The position numbers and the translations under genes are program-made. Below the pieces are notes generated by a model. That model was not told the origin of the DNA, searched no databases, and saw nothing but the letters and a program-made list of their open reading frames with translations. A stretch of DNA of 64,000 bases, taken from positions 59,166,806 to 59,230,805 of the forward strand of contig RSEF01000001.1 in the NCBI GenBank assembly GCA_003993805.1, read 5' to 3'. How positions within the stretch are numbered: position 1 is the stretch's first letter; the number at the start of each line of letters is the position of its first letter. Below, one piece after another: positions 1 to 13,172 of this stretch. This DNA is from Himantopus leucocephalus. Lineage: Eukaryota > Chordata > Aves > Charadriiformes > Recurvirostridae.

Positions 1-915
1 ATGGTGGAGGTTGTGCAGGGATGCAGCTCAGTGGTGTGGGCCCTAGAATAATGTTCTGAGCATCCCTGGCCTCTCAAGTTGCAAATGTCATCTGTCAATC
101 CCAGGCTCCGTCCTTCCGGAGCAGTTCTGACAGGGGTAGCTGAGAAGGTACATCGAGGCTAGCTAGGCCTGCAGTGCCTCCAGAGGGTCAATTGCCATGG
201 TACATCAAGTAGCCAGTCATTCAAAATAGGGTTTCTTGACCCTGATTTCTTAATGTCTAAAAAAATTACACTGTTTGATATCCCTGAAAATCCTTCTCTG
301 AGTCTTTATAGAAAGCCAGAATCAAGGCTACTGTGCCTATCACAGTGTCTTGGAAGGATAATATTAAATGATTAGGAATATTGAAGTTGCCATCATGACG
401 CCCTCCTCTCCGATTCATTTTATAATGACATGGGAAAAACCACACAAGAATAGCTGGGTTTCTAGGAAGAAGCTGAGGTGCTACGATGTGCAGTTCAGAG
501 ACTAAGAAGCTCAGCCTGCAGAGCTTCTCAAAGGGCACCATTTTGACAGGGAAAAAGGGAACTATGCTGGAAAATTCACATATGGGTCCAGTTTCAGCCT
601 TGCAGTTCCACTTCCAGCAGCAAGCCCTCATTTAGCAAACACTCACTCTGAAAATGTAAAGACTTTGACCCAATTTGGCATTGCAGCCCTTGATTGGCGA
701 AACACTTCTACAGATGAGCTCTTCAAATTGTAATTTTGTGCACTCCTGCAAAGAAAGATTTGTTTAGGCCACAAAAGGAGAAACACTTCATTGGATTTCT
801 GTGCCTAGACAACAAGATTCCAGATACTGTCCAGTCCCACCATGCCATGCACTGTGAGACAAGCAAATAAAAACACACTTCAGGATGAAAATATCACTAC
901 AGCAAACAAGATTTT

Positions 916-1000
916 TTAGAGTTATAGAGAAATTTAGAAGGGACCTCTGGAGGTGACCTGGTACAGCCCTCCACTCAAAGGAGGGCCAGCTTAGGTCATT
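916..1000 (-). mobile_element. CR1 LINE 3'-end fragment (old)
   Basis: The plus strand shows the reverse complement of a CR1 3' end: a degenerate ATAGAGAA box, then GAAGGGACCTCTGGAGGTGA, a CTGGTaCAgCCCt-like block and a CTCAAAGgAGGGCCA block. These are typical of avian CR1. Only about 85 bp remain and the octamer tail has decayed, so this is an old, dead fragment. Confidence 0.7.
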
Positions 1001-2341
1001 TTTTTTGCATCCAGTTTGCAATGAAATAACCAAATATCGAGCTATGATCATTAACTTACTTGTCACCTATTGTTTCATGTCATATTCATCCATTCTTATA
1101 CACCTGCACAACACCCACACAGAGTTTTTTAGCCCCATCTTCAAACAAGTGAGAACAGAAGCAATAGATCTTTCCAGTTACTCTAACAAATAGCATAATA
1201 AAAAACAACCAACCTAACAAAAACACTAAATCACCCTGCAGTCAGGTATGATGGGTAAAGAGTAGGAAGGAGACTGGACCAAGACAGGAAAGAGTGAAGG
1301 GCAAAAAATGTGACTGTAGAAAGGGGTGGATGGAGAGGTGGAGTGTTGTGGCAAGGGGAACCTCTGGATCTGTTTTAGCAGTAATAAGAAACATTAAAAA
1401 CCTTGCAAGCAAGGTTTAGTTTTTCTGGGTTTCCTAGCCTAGCACTTCAGACCCAATGTGTATGGACAGTTGAGCTAAGTAGTCATGTTTTAGATACTGA
1501 AGGGAGCCTCCTTGCTTTCAGAGACTCCTTGCCACAGAGTCTCAGTGGGTGCCAGCTGCCTGTCGGGGTCCCTGACCACAGTATCTGCTCTCCCACCACT
1601 TCAGTCAGGAGCTACCCTAGGTGTAGGCAGAGGGACCCATGGCAAAAATGGCTCAGGTGCACAGCTATAAGGGGGAAAGAAAGCTGATGATGATGCTGGA
1701 GAGGGAGCTACAGTTCCCTTCCTTGCACCAGGACACACAGTAGAAAATAAAGAGGGATGAGAGTCCCAGAGTGAGCGGTGAACATATGGCCAGGCTGAGT
1801 CACTTAAAGATGAGCCTGTTCTCCACCTCATAGCCCTGCCCTGTGCATCAGTTTCATCATTATCCATGACAATGGTGACAGAGGATTCCCACCCTGGAAC
1901 AGAGCTATGAGAGCATCTGCAACTCCCTCCCATCACTGCCCGAATGAACTTCTTCCTGTCACTGCAGAATTGATGCACGAGCCTTTATTGCTCCTATCAA
2001 GCCCTGCGTAATAGCTGAGGCTAGTCCTATTCAGAAAGCTGGCTAATCCATTCTGGTATCTTTTTAAGCTATTTGCCATGATATTCCCTTAAAGCAGCTA
2101 TTTCCATACTTTAATTAGACACTATATTTTTAAGTCTTCTCCTTTTAGCCCTTTCCCTTTCAAGCATTTTACATTTGCTGTATCTTAACCCTGGGAAATA
2201 TTATTTGCTCTTGGACTATTGAAGAAGGTATGGAAGGGTCAAGCAAGGAATTCTCGAGAAATTAGTACTGAGATGGAGGAAATATAAGCAAACTCTGTCA
2301 AAGATAAAGGTGGAGGCAGCTGAAGGACTGGGAAATACATA

Positions 2342-2367
2342 TGTTTCCCATATGTTTATGGGAAACA
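2342..2367. repeat. Perfect 11-bp inverted repeat with 4-nt loop
   Basis: Arms TGTTTCCCATA and TATGGGAAACA flank a TGTT loop. The arms are fully complementary. No flanking complementarity extends the stem to microRNA-precursor length, so I do not call an RNA gene. Confidence 0.8.
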
Positions 2368-5300
2368 ACACCTTGACAGCACCCTGCAAAAAGCATCATC
2401 ATGGGGTGGGGGGAAAATAGGTGAGAGAAAGGGTGCATCTCTTGGTGCATGCTCTGGTCAGAGCCACTTGACAGAGAAACATTTTCCCACTGCACCCAGG
2501 GAAGTCCTGGGGTAGGATTGGCAGAGGTTTATCCTTGCCAATTCCCTTTAATAACAGGGCCCTCTTACCCATGAATTTTTGTGAGGTTTTTCTAGAGTCA
2601 TCAGTATGGCAGCTGACTACCTGAAGGAATCAACTATAAACCACAAGCATGGAGAGTTTGCTTTTTATACTCTTACCTCCCAGTCATTGATGATGATGTT
2701 GAATGAAAGGAGCTGGGGTGGGGTGGGAGAAGGTTGTGAGCCCCCATGCACAATGCAGGGTACCTCGGCTCTGACTGGCTCTTCAGGGGTGTGCAGCATG
2801 TCTGAAGAGCCAGCTTGTTATTTCAGACAAGAGCTTCAGGCAACAGTAAGCCCTGCAGCAAAGGGCTCGGCACTCACTTGGGACTAAAAACAGAGCACTT
2901 CTTATTAAGGAGGCTGATGTAAAGCCCAGAGCAGGGGGTGGGGGGGATGATGCGCAAAGGGAGGACATGTGATATTCATTCAGTAAAAGAAAACCAACAG
3001 CTAAAGAATGCGCAAGGTTAATATCAGCTGCTTTTCTTGCCCTAGAGCCTCCTGGTGCTTGGAAACCCAAATGTCTGGAGTGTTTTCTTCACACATACAC
3101 CACCCAGAAACAGGCACCACGCACCCCATCGGTCTTAGGCTCCCGCAGTTGGAAAGATGAACAGATATCCCAAGCACAGACTAAAGAGAAGAGCTGTGCA
3201 GGGAGGATTGCTTAACTCAGAGCAGGACTGGTCCTAGCCTAGAAATCATCACCCCCTCCAGCTCCAGGGCTGGCGACAGCTTTCCTGATGCCAACCACCT
3301 CCAGCCCCCGAGTAAGCATGCAGCCACTCACTGCAAACTGGAGAGGAGACACAATCCCTGTGAGAAGCAAGTGCAGGGAGGGAACACCCACATCTTCCCC
3401 ATATCTACCTCTTTTCGTTACTCCCCCTCTAACCTTCTGTCTTTCCCACTCTCTCTTGATGCTAGAGGCTCTCCCACTACAACAACCTCTGTGATTCAAG
3501 AGACTGAGCACGGCACAGCCATGCCATGCTAGATCACAGCAACCTCACCCACGGCAAGGGCCAAAAGGAGAACCCTCTCCAGGTTCACGCAGCTGCTAAT
3601 CCCCAGCCTCCACCACGTGTAGCGCTCAGTCTGGTCACCACTGCTCCTTTGGCTCCAGCATGCACGCTCAGAGCTCTATGCCCACTGCTGTCTGCCTGGT
3701 TTATACCCCAGTTTCCAGATGCTTCTCATCATAAACTGGTCCTGCTCTGCTTTCCCCTTTCCCCAAAGCACAGTGCAGCCTCTTTGCATGGTGGTACGTG
3801 GCCCAGAATCCAGGATCACTGCTAACCACATTTGAAAGGAAGAATCAATGGGGGTAACAAGAAAGTCCATTTTAGCTTCAAGTGACAGCCAGGGAGAGCT
3901 AACGAAGACAAAGCAGCAAGGGTGGCAAAGTAAGACAGATGGACAGACAAGGAGGATGGCACAAAATTTATATTTTCTATTACCCAGGTGTAAATGGATT
4001 TGTTGCCCTGCAGCAATTTACAATAGCTGGAAACTGGTCCACGAAGCCCCAGAGGGAATTAGGATGCCGTAGTGTCCCAGAGAGCTGAAAAGGTAGATTC
4101 AATGCTGAGCTATTGCTCACTGGGAGTCCTTCTAGACTCACAGCCCAATCAAAATACTGGTCTCAGTATTTTCTTCACACCATGACCAGAAGGACAGAAG
4201 AAATCTGCTCCACTGACCACCTTCCTCCCCCCACCTGACTCAGCCACATGCATAACGAACTAATAATTCAGTCATGCATATTCACCACGCTCTCACTGCA
4301 GCCCACGTGCTCTCCCACTTGCTGCCAGAATAGGCACACCCCCCCCACCACCATTGCCAGAGTCGGTCAGGCATGTTTCTTCTCCCACTCACGCAGTCCC
4401 ACTCAGCTCCATCCATACTCCGACTCTGTCTGCCTTTGACAATTATCTCCAGCTCTGGGAAGGAGCATTGCAGATTTGCATCCCAGTTTTCCCTCTAACT
4501 GCTCATTGTTGCATCACAGAACGTGCCCTGAGCTGAAATGAAATTTCACCCTTTGCATATCCTTACTTATTTACACTTACTGCCTATGCTGGTTGCCTAA
4601 GGGATGGGAAGGAGACAGGAGGCTATTAACAAGCTCTTTAACATAATAACTTTTAGAAAAAGAATAGCTGCCGCTACCTGCATCATTATCTTTCGCCTGA
4701 ATGAAAACCAGACAATGGACCCACTCAGGACTCCAGTCCTGGCTATTTTTCTATGCCCCCATGGTGCTATATAGCACACCAAGAATTGGGGCTCAGCTGC
4801 TGGCCCATCATTTCTAGAAGCTACTGCTCATTCACTAGGCTCAAGTTTTACAAGCTGTAAGATGGAAAGTGACTTCAGATGCTCTTCAGAGCTCAAGAGA
4901 AGGTGATGCTCTTGTGGAGACAGAGCCTTTTACAACTCACGTCCATTTTTCCACATCATTACTCACAGGTCTTTGCATGCTCATGTCCTCTGCTCTCTCC
5001 ACTGCCTTCCTCAAGTCAGTCACCAAGATCTTCCTTTCCCCTCCAAAAAGCCTACCAGTTAAACCCAGTAATTAAAGCACAGGGACCTCAAGTCCTAAGT
5101 GCTTGACTATTCAGATAAGGATATCAACCAAGGTCTCCCTGGGAAGGCACCCTAAATTTGAAGTTGTCATATACACTGATACAGAAGAATTTATCTAAAT
5201 CCCTTCTTCTAAAGTAATTTTATATCATAGAAAATACTTAGATCCTCTTTGAAGCCTGATTCTGTGGTATCCAAGCAGAGTACCCTCACAGTGGGGTATA

Positions 5301-8300
5301 GCACCAGCCCCAGCCCGGCTAAGGATAGATGTAACTGTACTGATAACGAAATACGTGTGACACCCCTACAGCAGTTGTTTCTTAAGGTCACAGAAGTACC
5401 AAGTAGGATTTCTTCCCTAATCCAAGTGTTTTGTGTGCATAAATGATACTAGTCAGTGGAACCAAATCAATCTTTTCTCCCTCTTCCGTCCTTCTTCACT
5501 GGTATGTAGCCCAGGCCACTCAGGAATGTGAGAAAAAAAAGAAAAAAAAAGCTCCAACTTTTTTTCCCTGGATGCTGTTTTGTGACTGTCATGCTGAGAA
5601 ACCCAAACTACCTCCTTTCACTTATGCCAGCTCACTGAGTTCCCCTCTTCACTGCTAAAGCCGTAGAGCCAGGTTTTATCACAGCTACGCAGGTAAACCA
5701 CCGTGACTCCACTTAGTTTTCCTCTGCTACCCAGTTCTTCTGCGGCATTCAGTTTTCCTCATCTTGGACACTGTGGTTTTACAGATTTATACCACAATAA
5801 TTAAGGGTAGAGCCTGAGTCTGTCTCCACTAAGGTAGGTTTGCTGTAAAAGTGTACAGGGAATTGTACTTCACGGGGCAAATAGACTCTGTGTCCCTAAA
5901 GGATCCCACCTGAGACAGAAACTGTGCTTCCAATTCATCTGATTGCTACAGTTAAATGTTCATACCACTCCATTACACACATCTTAATTAATCTGCTGAT
6001 TGTTCCTATACTCTCCCATATTAGGATACCCTCTCCCAGAAAACATTAGCTTATTAACCCCAGTCACTCCTCCTAAAGTAGTCCCAGAACAGAACATTGC
6101 CTACCCACTAAATGCCAAGGTGTTATAATGTTCTGATTTACCAAGAGGCATTGCAAAATCTCTCAGAAGTATTTGAGTAGAGGAATAACAACAGGCTCTT
6201 TCAGAAGCATCATTAAAACCAGACAAACCTTTCAATCCATTTAGCGAAGTGCCTGAAGGTTGCCTTTTCAGAGAGGGGAAACAGAAGTAAATACAGCATG
6301 CTGAAATTGAATACACTCAGTGCCACAGGCACCAGCCCTCTTGCACATCATTTGAGATGCTGATGTTTTTCCCTATTTCCTCTTTTTCTTCAACCTATAC
6401 TCAGTACATTTCAGGCTCGTGTGAGGAGGCATCATAATAGCCCTGGAGATTTTTATTTATTCCTGAGAAAGGTATCAATTGGGCAGCAGCTGAGGAAGTT
6501 CCCTCCACTGTCTGCTGAATGCCACCCAGAAAGGATCACTTACCTGCCAGGAGAAGGCAGTTCATAATTCAGCCCCACGCAAGCCCCTGCCCTTTCTGCT
6601 GCAGACAACTCACAGAAACTGTCTGAGAAGGGGACTGGCTTAGGAGAGGGATAATGTCAGCCCTGAATAAGACTGGGATACCTTGTTCATCTCACAAGTC
6701 CCACCACATTGCCATTAGTAGGCAGGAATATTTAGTCAATGCTAGTGGTGAGGTTCAAGGCTGTGCCACCCATTCCCGAGAGCCACAGGGCTTCTGTTTC
6801 CAAAATCCCCTCCCAGAGCAGAGAATGCCTGTCCTAAAGTCCACAGAAGTGATGCTTCCCACTGGGCTTTCTCCAAGAAGAGGCCAAGGGAGGATGCACC
6901 AAGTACCAGAAGATGCGTGGCCATTGAAACAAATTGCCGAATCTCTCTCACCATCCTGACCTCAAACTTGTCCCGTCTTCCAGTCTCCCACACGATGTAG
7001 CACATAGCCAGAGCTCTCAGCTGGAGCCTGTAACCTCACCATGCCACAGGGCTCCTAGAAATTTTCTACAAAAAGTGAGGAAAAATAGTAGCCCTGGCAT
7101 TGTTTTCTTCTTGTCAAGGCTTCCCATGTTTGGGGACGATTCGTGAGCTGCAGGGGTTAATGCGCTTTAGTGAAGGCAGGACTGCAAAATACAGCCCCGT
7201 AGCTGAACACCCATGGCTGAAGCAAGGAGGGAGGGAGAGAAGGAGGAGAAAGAGAAAGACAGCCTGTGGAGGATTGGATTTTTTCCACTCTTTCGCTTGT
7301 TTGTTCTAACTGCTTGGCTGGTTGGTTTTAGTTCCACGCTGGGGACTGGCACTGATTTTCTTTCATTGTGTGACATGCATTTTTAAATAAGTATTAAAGG
7401 TGCTGAAAGCCTGGGGTAGGCGCTTTTTTTTTTAGGAAACTTTGTTTTTAATTCAAACTGAAATAAAACAAATAGTTTCTCTGCTTGCTGTCTGAGCCCC
7501 AGATTTAAACCTCTACAAGGACATGTTTAGCCAGTGAGCAGACTTTCCTTGACCTCCTAAAAATGTTCCAGGAACCCCAAAGACAGAGGTGAGATCTGCA
7601 TTGCTGTGGCTGGTACCGCTGTCTCTCCAGGTTGTCCTCTGCTCCCTGCTGTAAAGCCTTCCTTACAGATTCCTCTAGCTATGCAAAATTTTATCTTTCA
7701 GATTGAAATTTTCCATATCAGATGCTTATCCCAGGTTTGATACTTGAGGAAAACCAAAGGAAAAGCAGTCCATCCATTTCCAAAAATAGGCTAGAGTACA
7801 GAAGCTATTTGACCAATGTTAAGGAAAAAATAGTCACCTTTTTAAAAGATCCAGTTCTCTGCTTTCAAGGGACTTTCATTTTGATGAGAGGGGAAAGAAA
7901 AGGTTCCTTTCATGTCACATGCTGATTTTTGCCATACTTGTGAAAACTTAGACAGGTCATAAGCCTTTGGAAAAACTGCAATTTACACTTGATCAACAGA
8001 GACTTAATAGAGCTCTTTTTTAAAAAAAAAAAAAATATTCTAAAATCCTCTCCTCACTGGGCCTTCTGTAGTCTAAGGGACTTTCTGTACATGAGCTCAA
8101 AGAAGGTCTACCTCTGGACCAGGGAAGCAAGAGAAGGAGGCCTGCACCTCTTGGGTTTGCATCTCCCCTGATCCTGCCTGCTCCCCACACACAGGGATCA
8201 CTGGAAGACAAGGCTGGCTAATTCCAAAGTAGTGGAGAAGAGCCAGGAAGGTGATCAGGATACGCTGACTTGGGAGAAGTAGGGGTCTGAAATGCTGCAT

Positions 8301-9000
8301 GGGAGAAGAAAACTGGGAGGTGTGACACCTGGACCACCTGGGCAAAGAGTCTGGGGCTTGCTGGGCCTGAGGGGAAGACAGATGGAACAAGGAGTCAAAA
8401 TGTGAGAGGATGAAAACAAGGGGCACAGAGTCCAGAAGTGGAAGCTGGATTTTTCTAGATCCAGTGTCTGGAGCTTAGATGAGCCATCTGCGAGGCAGAT
8501 CCTAGCTTTGCTGGGTAAGAACCAGACTGGGACAAGGAGCCAGAAGGGCAGAAAAGACAAGGGAAGCTGGAAGAGACAGGACAAAAAAGGCAAGTGGTGG
8601 GAGAGAAAAGCTGAAAAGTTCATGGCCACTAAACCATGCACTTTGGCAAAGTCCGGGCTTATTCATTACACAAAGTGAAGCCCTGCAATATAGGGAAACA
8701 TCAGCATTGTAGTTATTCAAGCAACCTGAATGCAGCTCATTTTGCATAACCATTACAAATCACTCCTGAATGACATAATCAATGACAATTTTTCTTGCAG
8801 GACCCCCATCTCATTCAGTACACCAAATGGACTGAACTGGGAATCAAACTTAGCTGTTTGGAAAGTGGGCGGTAAGCAAGGAAGAGGTAGAGAATGGCTA
8901 GAATAAACAAGACAATTATATGGCTAAGAGAACTGAAACCTGTACTGCAAGGCTGGATTCATCCCTACCTCTGCACAAGGGTCATGGTGATGCCAGTACA

Positions 9001-9065
9001 ATAGGATAGGATAGGATAGGATAGGATAGGATAGGACAGGACAGGACAGGACAGGACAGGACGGA
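9001..9065. repeat. Pentanucleotide microsatellite (ATAGG)7(ACAGG)5
   Basis: Seven uninterrupted ATAGG units are followed by five ACAGG units and a degenerate ACGGA, directly abutting the 3' end of a CR1 copy. The single T-to-C change shared by the second block suggests two rounds of expansion from the CR1 tail. Length polymorphism is likely. Confidence 0.95.
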
Positions 9066-9350
9066 ATATTTGAGTTGGAAGGGACCTACAATGATTATCT
9101 AGTCCAACTGCCTGACCACTTCAGGGCTGACCAAAAGCTAAAGCATGTTATTAAGGGTACTGTCCAAATGCCTCTTAAACACTGACAGGCTTGGGGCATC
9201 GACCATCTCTATAGAAAGCCTGTTCCAGTGTTTGACCACACCCTTTGTGAAGAAATGCTTCCTCATGTCCAGTCTAAACCTCTTCTGGTGCAGCTTTGAA
9301 CCATTCCCATGTGTCCTATCACCGGATACCAAGGAGAAGAGATCAGTAAA
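9062..9350 (-). mobile_element. CR1 LINE 3' fragment with ORF2 C-terminal remnant
   Basis: The plus strand begins with TTGAGTTGGAAGGGACCTAC and a CTAGTCCAACTG box, the reverse complement of a CR1 3' end. Translated on the minus strand, 9138-9345 gives the conserved CR1 ORF2 tail: SGDRTHGNGSKL, FRLDMRKHFF, VVKHWNRL and VDAPSLSVFK in order. The open frame continues about 200 bp upstream into sequence I do not recognise as CR1, so the 5' boundary near 9350 is approximate. The copy is 5'-truncated, as most CR1 copies are, and lacks any reverse transcriptase core. The adjacent pentanucleotide array replaces the usual octamer tail. Confidence 0.92.
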
Positions 9351-10027
9351 ATCTCTTAAATCAGATTCTTTGCAAGCAGTCACTAAATCTGTGTGCCTTA
9401 TTTTCAAGATGCTTGACAAAAGCTGGACAAACCTTCTGGCTCTATTTTTGGTTTGGTGGCAATTCCAAACAAAAATAAGTACTGTATAGAGAGCACAATT
9501 TTGGCAAATCAGTAAGTATGAAGTTTGGACTGCGTTGAAACAAAACATACAGTTCAGCCCACCCTCTTTTGAATCTGAACATTTTCAAGCATCTTTTTTC
9601 AAATAAAAAGCAGAGACATATTGAAATTATGAACTAATTTGAATAAGAAATAAAATATTTCATCTAAGAGATATTGAAAGAAATAATTCAAATTAAAATT
9701 AAAATAGGGAAAGAGTTTCAAGACTGTTTTGTTTTTCTCCTGGGTTCAAGATGATTTCTGCAAAACAAACAATTAAACAGGGTACAAACAAACAGCCCGT
9801 ATTACTTGCATGTCACCAAATCTCTATTTCTACATTTAAAAAAAAAAAATCAATGAGAAATATTGCTCAGTCCTAGTTCAGATTTGGCGGGGGGCAGTTC
9901 GAGGAATTGCTGAGTTGAAGTCAAAGAGAAAATTGCTTTGAACACAGAAAGCATTCTGTAATGATCAGTACTTTGAATAACAAGAATCTAGGTGTCTCAG
10001 ATGGGCCATGAAAAATTAATAGACAAT

Positions 10028-10140
10028 TTTGACCTTAATCTTGCTGCACCTCAGTTCTCCACCTATACAATGGATTTACATAAAGCAGCTTGTGTCCTCT
10101 CATCTCTCAGGAGTAGGGTGAAAATCCATGAACTTCATGA
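10028..10140 (+). mobile_element. MIR-like CORE-SINE relic
   Basis: The order TTGACCTTAATCTTGCTGCA, then CCTCAGTTCTCCACCTATACAATGG, parallels the MIR block in which a GACCTTGGG segment is followed by CCTCAGTTTCCTCATCTGTAAAATGG. Divergence is high, as expected for an element shared across amniotes. Boundaries are approximate. Confidence 0.55.
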
Positions 10141-11384
10141 TGTACTGAAATACCACCCTAACGTATGCCACAGATAACACCTTCAGATGAAGACTCCTCT
10201 CTTCTCAACAGCCTGGGAAAGTAGGCACAATACGTAGCTTAAGGCTACACATTAAACAAGGCAAAGAAAACAAAATACTGAATCACTGCTCAGTCAGGAA
10301 ATGTCACCCATCCTGCGTACGGAAGCAGGCAGGGGTCCTATCTTGAAAGACAGCATGCAGCCGTGAAACCACTGCTCCGTAATGCATAGACACAAGAGTG
10401 CCAAATTAAGATTGCAGCCTTAATTCTAGCATTTTCTTATGTTTCAAGTGCTTGCCTTCACAACCTAAATAATATTCGTTTGACACAGTTGTGTGTACGT
10501 AATATATGAAAGGCTCTTGGCTCGGGGGCCTTGGACTTCACAGAACATTACAGCAGTCCCCCTGAGTTTTCCTCCCCGGTTATTTTCCTTCCAGCTCATA
10601 CCAGTTTTGCAGCACTGTATTAGAGCCTGTCTCTTCCTCTCTCCCTCCTTCACCACATGCCCTTCCTCAGACCTGCTTTCTGACCTCCAGCCGCCCACCC
10701 AGCCAGCTCTCCTGTGCTGACTTTCATTGCTGCATTGCTAATTATTTGCTTGGGCAATCATGATCGTAGGACTCCAAGCACAGACAGAGGTCTCACTATG
10801 TTAGATATAAAGCAGCAAATACAATAGTTAGAGGTTCCCAAATTTCAGGGCAGAGTTGCAAGAGTTTAAGTGTTGGCTTTCTGCATCCTTCCCAGATCTA
10901 GTCCATGCTGCAAAGGTGCCTGCTTCCATCACTTGCTCCTTTGCGACCCTCCACCCAGTAACTATACTGGTGGAAGGCAGAAAGAAAATCCTTGACTCAT
11001 CACACCTGTCTCCAGTTGCAGTTCTCAGGCTCCTTCCAGCCTCAGATCCCCTAACATTTTCACTGCTATCCAGCTTCTGGGGTCTTGCAGTCTTTATCCA
11101 TATCTCTTTACCTGAACAGAAGCTGAACCTTCCCCTACTTCTCACCTGAAGAAGACAAAAACTCTGGAAACTTCTGCTGGGGTAAAACCTACTTGAGAAC
11201 TTCTAGTACGGTTTTGTTCATCCTGCAAAATGTGCCCAAAGCCTTATGTAAAGACCATGCAGGCAACACATTTGCATCAAATGAAACAGAGGCACCATTT
11301 ACTTTTCAGGATCAAAAGACTCCGGAGACACTGATACCTCTTCTGTGTTTAACCACCTCCAAACTTATAATAGGATGGAGAATT

Positions 11385-11605
11385 CACAGAATCATAGAAT
11401 GGTTTGTGTCGTAAGGGACCTTTAAGGATCGTCTGGTCTAACCCCCGTGCCATGGGTAGGGAAACCTTCCACTAGACTGGGTTCCTCAAAGCCCCATCCA
11501 ATCTGAACCTGAACACTTCCAGGGATGGGGCATCCACAACTTCTCTGGGCAACCTGTTCCAGTGTCTCACCACCCCCATTGTAAAGAATTTCTGTCTATA
11601 ACCAA
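11385..11605 (-). mobile_element. CR1 LINE 3'-end fragment (relatively young)
   Basis: The plus strand carries the textbook avian CR1 3' end in reverse complement: CACAGAATCATAGAATGGTT, AAGGGACCTTTAAGGATCGT, the CTAACCCCCGTGCCATGGG block, CTTCCACTAGACTGGGTTCC, and CCTGTTCCAGTGTCTCACCA. The minus-strand translation gives FFTMGVVRHWNRLPREVVDAP, the conserved ORF2 C-terminus. Similarity to the familiar consensus is much closer than for the other copies here, so it is the youngest-looking CR1 in the window. It is 5'-truncated and non-autonomous. Sequence beyond about 11605 is no longer clearly CR1. Confidence 0.95.
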
Positions 11606-12970
11606 TGATGTTATTCAGGAAGAAAAGCTTTTGAAGCCTTTGGAGGTCCCTGAGGGTCCCCATCAGGTTTGCTCAGCTCACAGTCACAACTGCTTTGCCT
11701 CTCACCTCTACCTGCCCTTGTAGCCCCTTCCACTTTCCCAGGAAGTTAATGCCCTACTATCACCTGGGACAATACAGACACCCTTATTACACCTATTTAT
11801 TAGCACAGATTGGGAATTGCCCAGCAATATATTTCTTGGCCTGAAACCGACCTGATCTGTCAAGCCTGACAATATTAGGGTGGGAGTAGGGGCTGATGTT
11901 TAAAAAAAACCCATTCAAAGGCAAAAATAATTTGGAAATTGCCAAAAAAGGGACTACTTTAAACAAACAAACAAAAAAGCAACCAACCAAACAAAAAGTT
12001 TAGTGCTTTTTTAATTTTGAACTTTTTTTTTCTACTAAGAATATGTCAGAAGTTGAAAAGATCAAAACAATACAAAAAGACCAATCCAGTCCAAAACTCT
12101 TCTCCCTGGCACCACAACACCAGTCAGTGCAATATTCCTCCTTCACTGACAGCCCTTGTCCTGTCCTGTCCTGTTGTAAGTTAATGTCCTCCTCCTTTTT
12201 CTTATTCCCTTTCTCCCTTCCTCACTCTCTCCTGGCTCTCTCCTCTGGTTCTCCCTGATGAACAGTGAGCCGCAAGAAGCATTCCTGGGCTAGAAATTAA
12301 CATATTAATGAAGAAAGAGCCTTGAAGAAGTGTTGAGAGATGGGTAGAAAACACAGAGACGAGGCAGGCAGAACAAAATAACAAAGGGAAGATATAATGA
12401 AGAAGGGACACAGAGCCAAAGCACAAAGGGAGAAAAAAAACCGCCTTTCTCAGGAACTTGTGCTACTTCAAACACTTCCATGGGAAGAAAAGATGAAAGA
12501 GAGGAAAGAAAGGGGGTGGGGAAAATGGGGTGGTTCTTGTGTTTTAAAGCAAGATTTAATATTTCCATAGAAAAGAATCACCTATTGAGGGAAGGATGAG
12601 AAAGATGGAGAATGAGAGCAAGGGAAGGACACAGACACAGAAATGGGACATGACTGGTAAGAAGAACAGTGGGTTCATCCCTGGCTGTTTGCAGATCACC
12701 ATGAGCATGGCAGCACAGATACGTCAGTGCAATCTTAGGGCTTTGCCTATGAGTTATTGCCTCCCCTGCAACCCTTCTGTTCTTTCCTTCCACAATGTAC
12801 TCCTGCAAGCCTGCCCCAAAATTATGTTGAAAAAGAAGAAAATGTCAATTAGAAAAGACTACTGTTGATCTGGCAAGCTCACAAGAGTCCCACTCCCAAC
12901 CCCTCTCAGTGGTCTCTCAGGCAAACAGTGGGAAACCCATTACGATCAGTGGGTTGAGGAGGATGTAAAA

Positions 12971-13172
12971 AAATTGTTAGTTCAAACATCTAAGTATGTG
13001 TTCAATCTTCTGTTCCTCTACTTGACTACCTACCATTTACATCCTTGGTTAGATGCACTGCAGAAGTCACAAAATTGTTAGTTCAAACATCTAAGCACTT
13101 GCTCAACCTTCTGTTCCTCTACTTGACTACCTACCACTTACATCCTTGGTTAGATGAACTGCCAAAGAACAT
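12971..13172. repeat. 101-bp tandem duplication, two copies
   Basis: The segment starting AAATTGTTAGTTCAAACATC at 12971 recurs from 13072 with a period of 101 bp. Both copies share CTGTTCCTCTACTTGACTAC and ACATCCTTGGTTAGATG, with scattered substitutions concentrated near the ends. The divergence shows it is an old natural duplication rather than an assembly duplicate. Confidence 0.9.

Noticed and set aside
2342..2367. Possible microRNA precursor
   Set aside because: Stem is only 11 bp with no extension into flanks; far short of a pre-miRNA.
4840..4880. MIR-like text near AGTTTTACAAGCTGTAAGATGG
   Set aside because: Single short block, insufficient to call an element.
7167..7376. Purine/pyrimidine-biased frames around 7.2-7.4 kb and 8.0-8.75 kb
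   Set aside because: Strand composition bias creates long serine/leucine-rich frames without homology; not genes.
9351..9556. Open frame upstream of the CR1 ORF2 tail on the minus strand
   Set aside because: Continues the CR1 frame but the residues no longer resemble CR1 ORF2; read-through into unrelated sequence is the simpler view.
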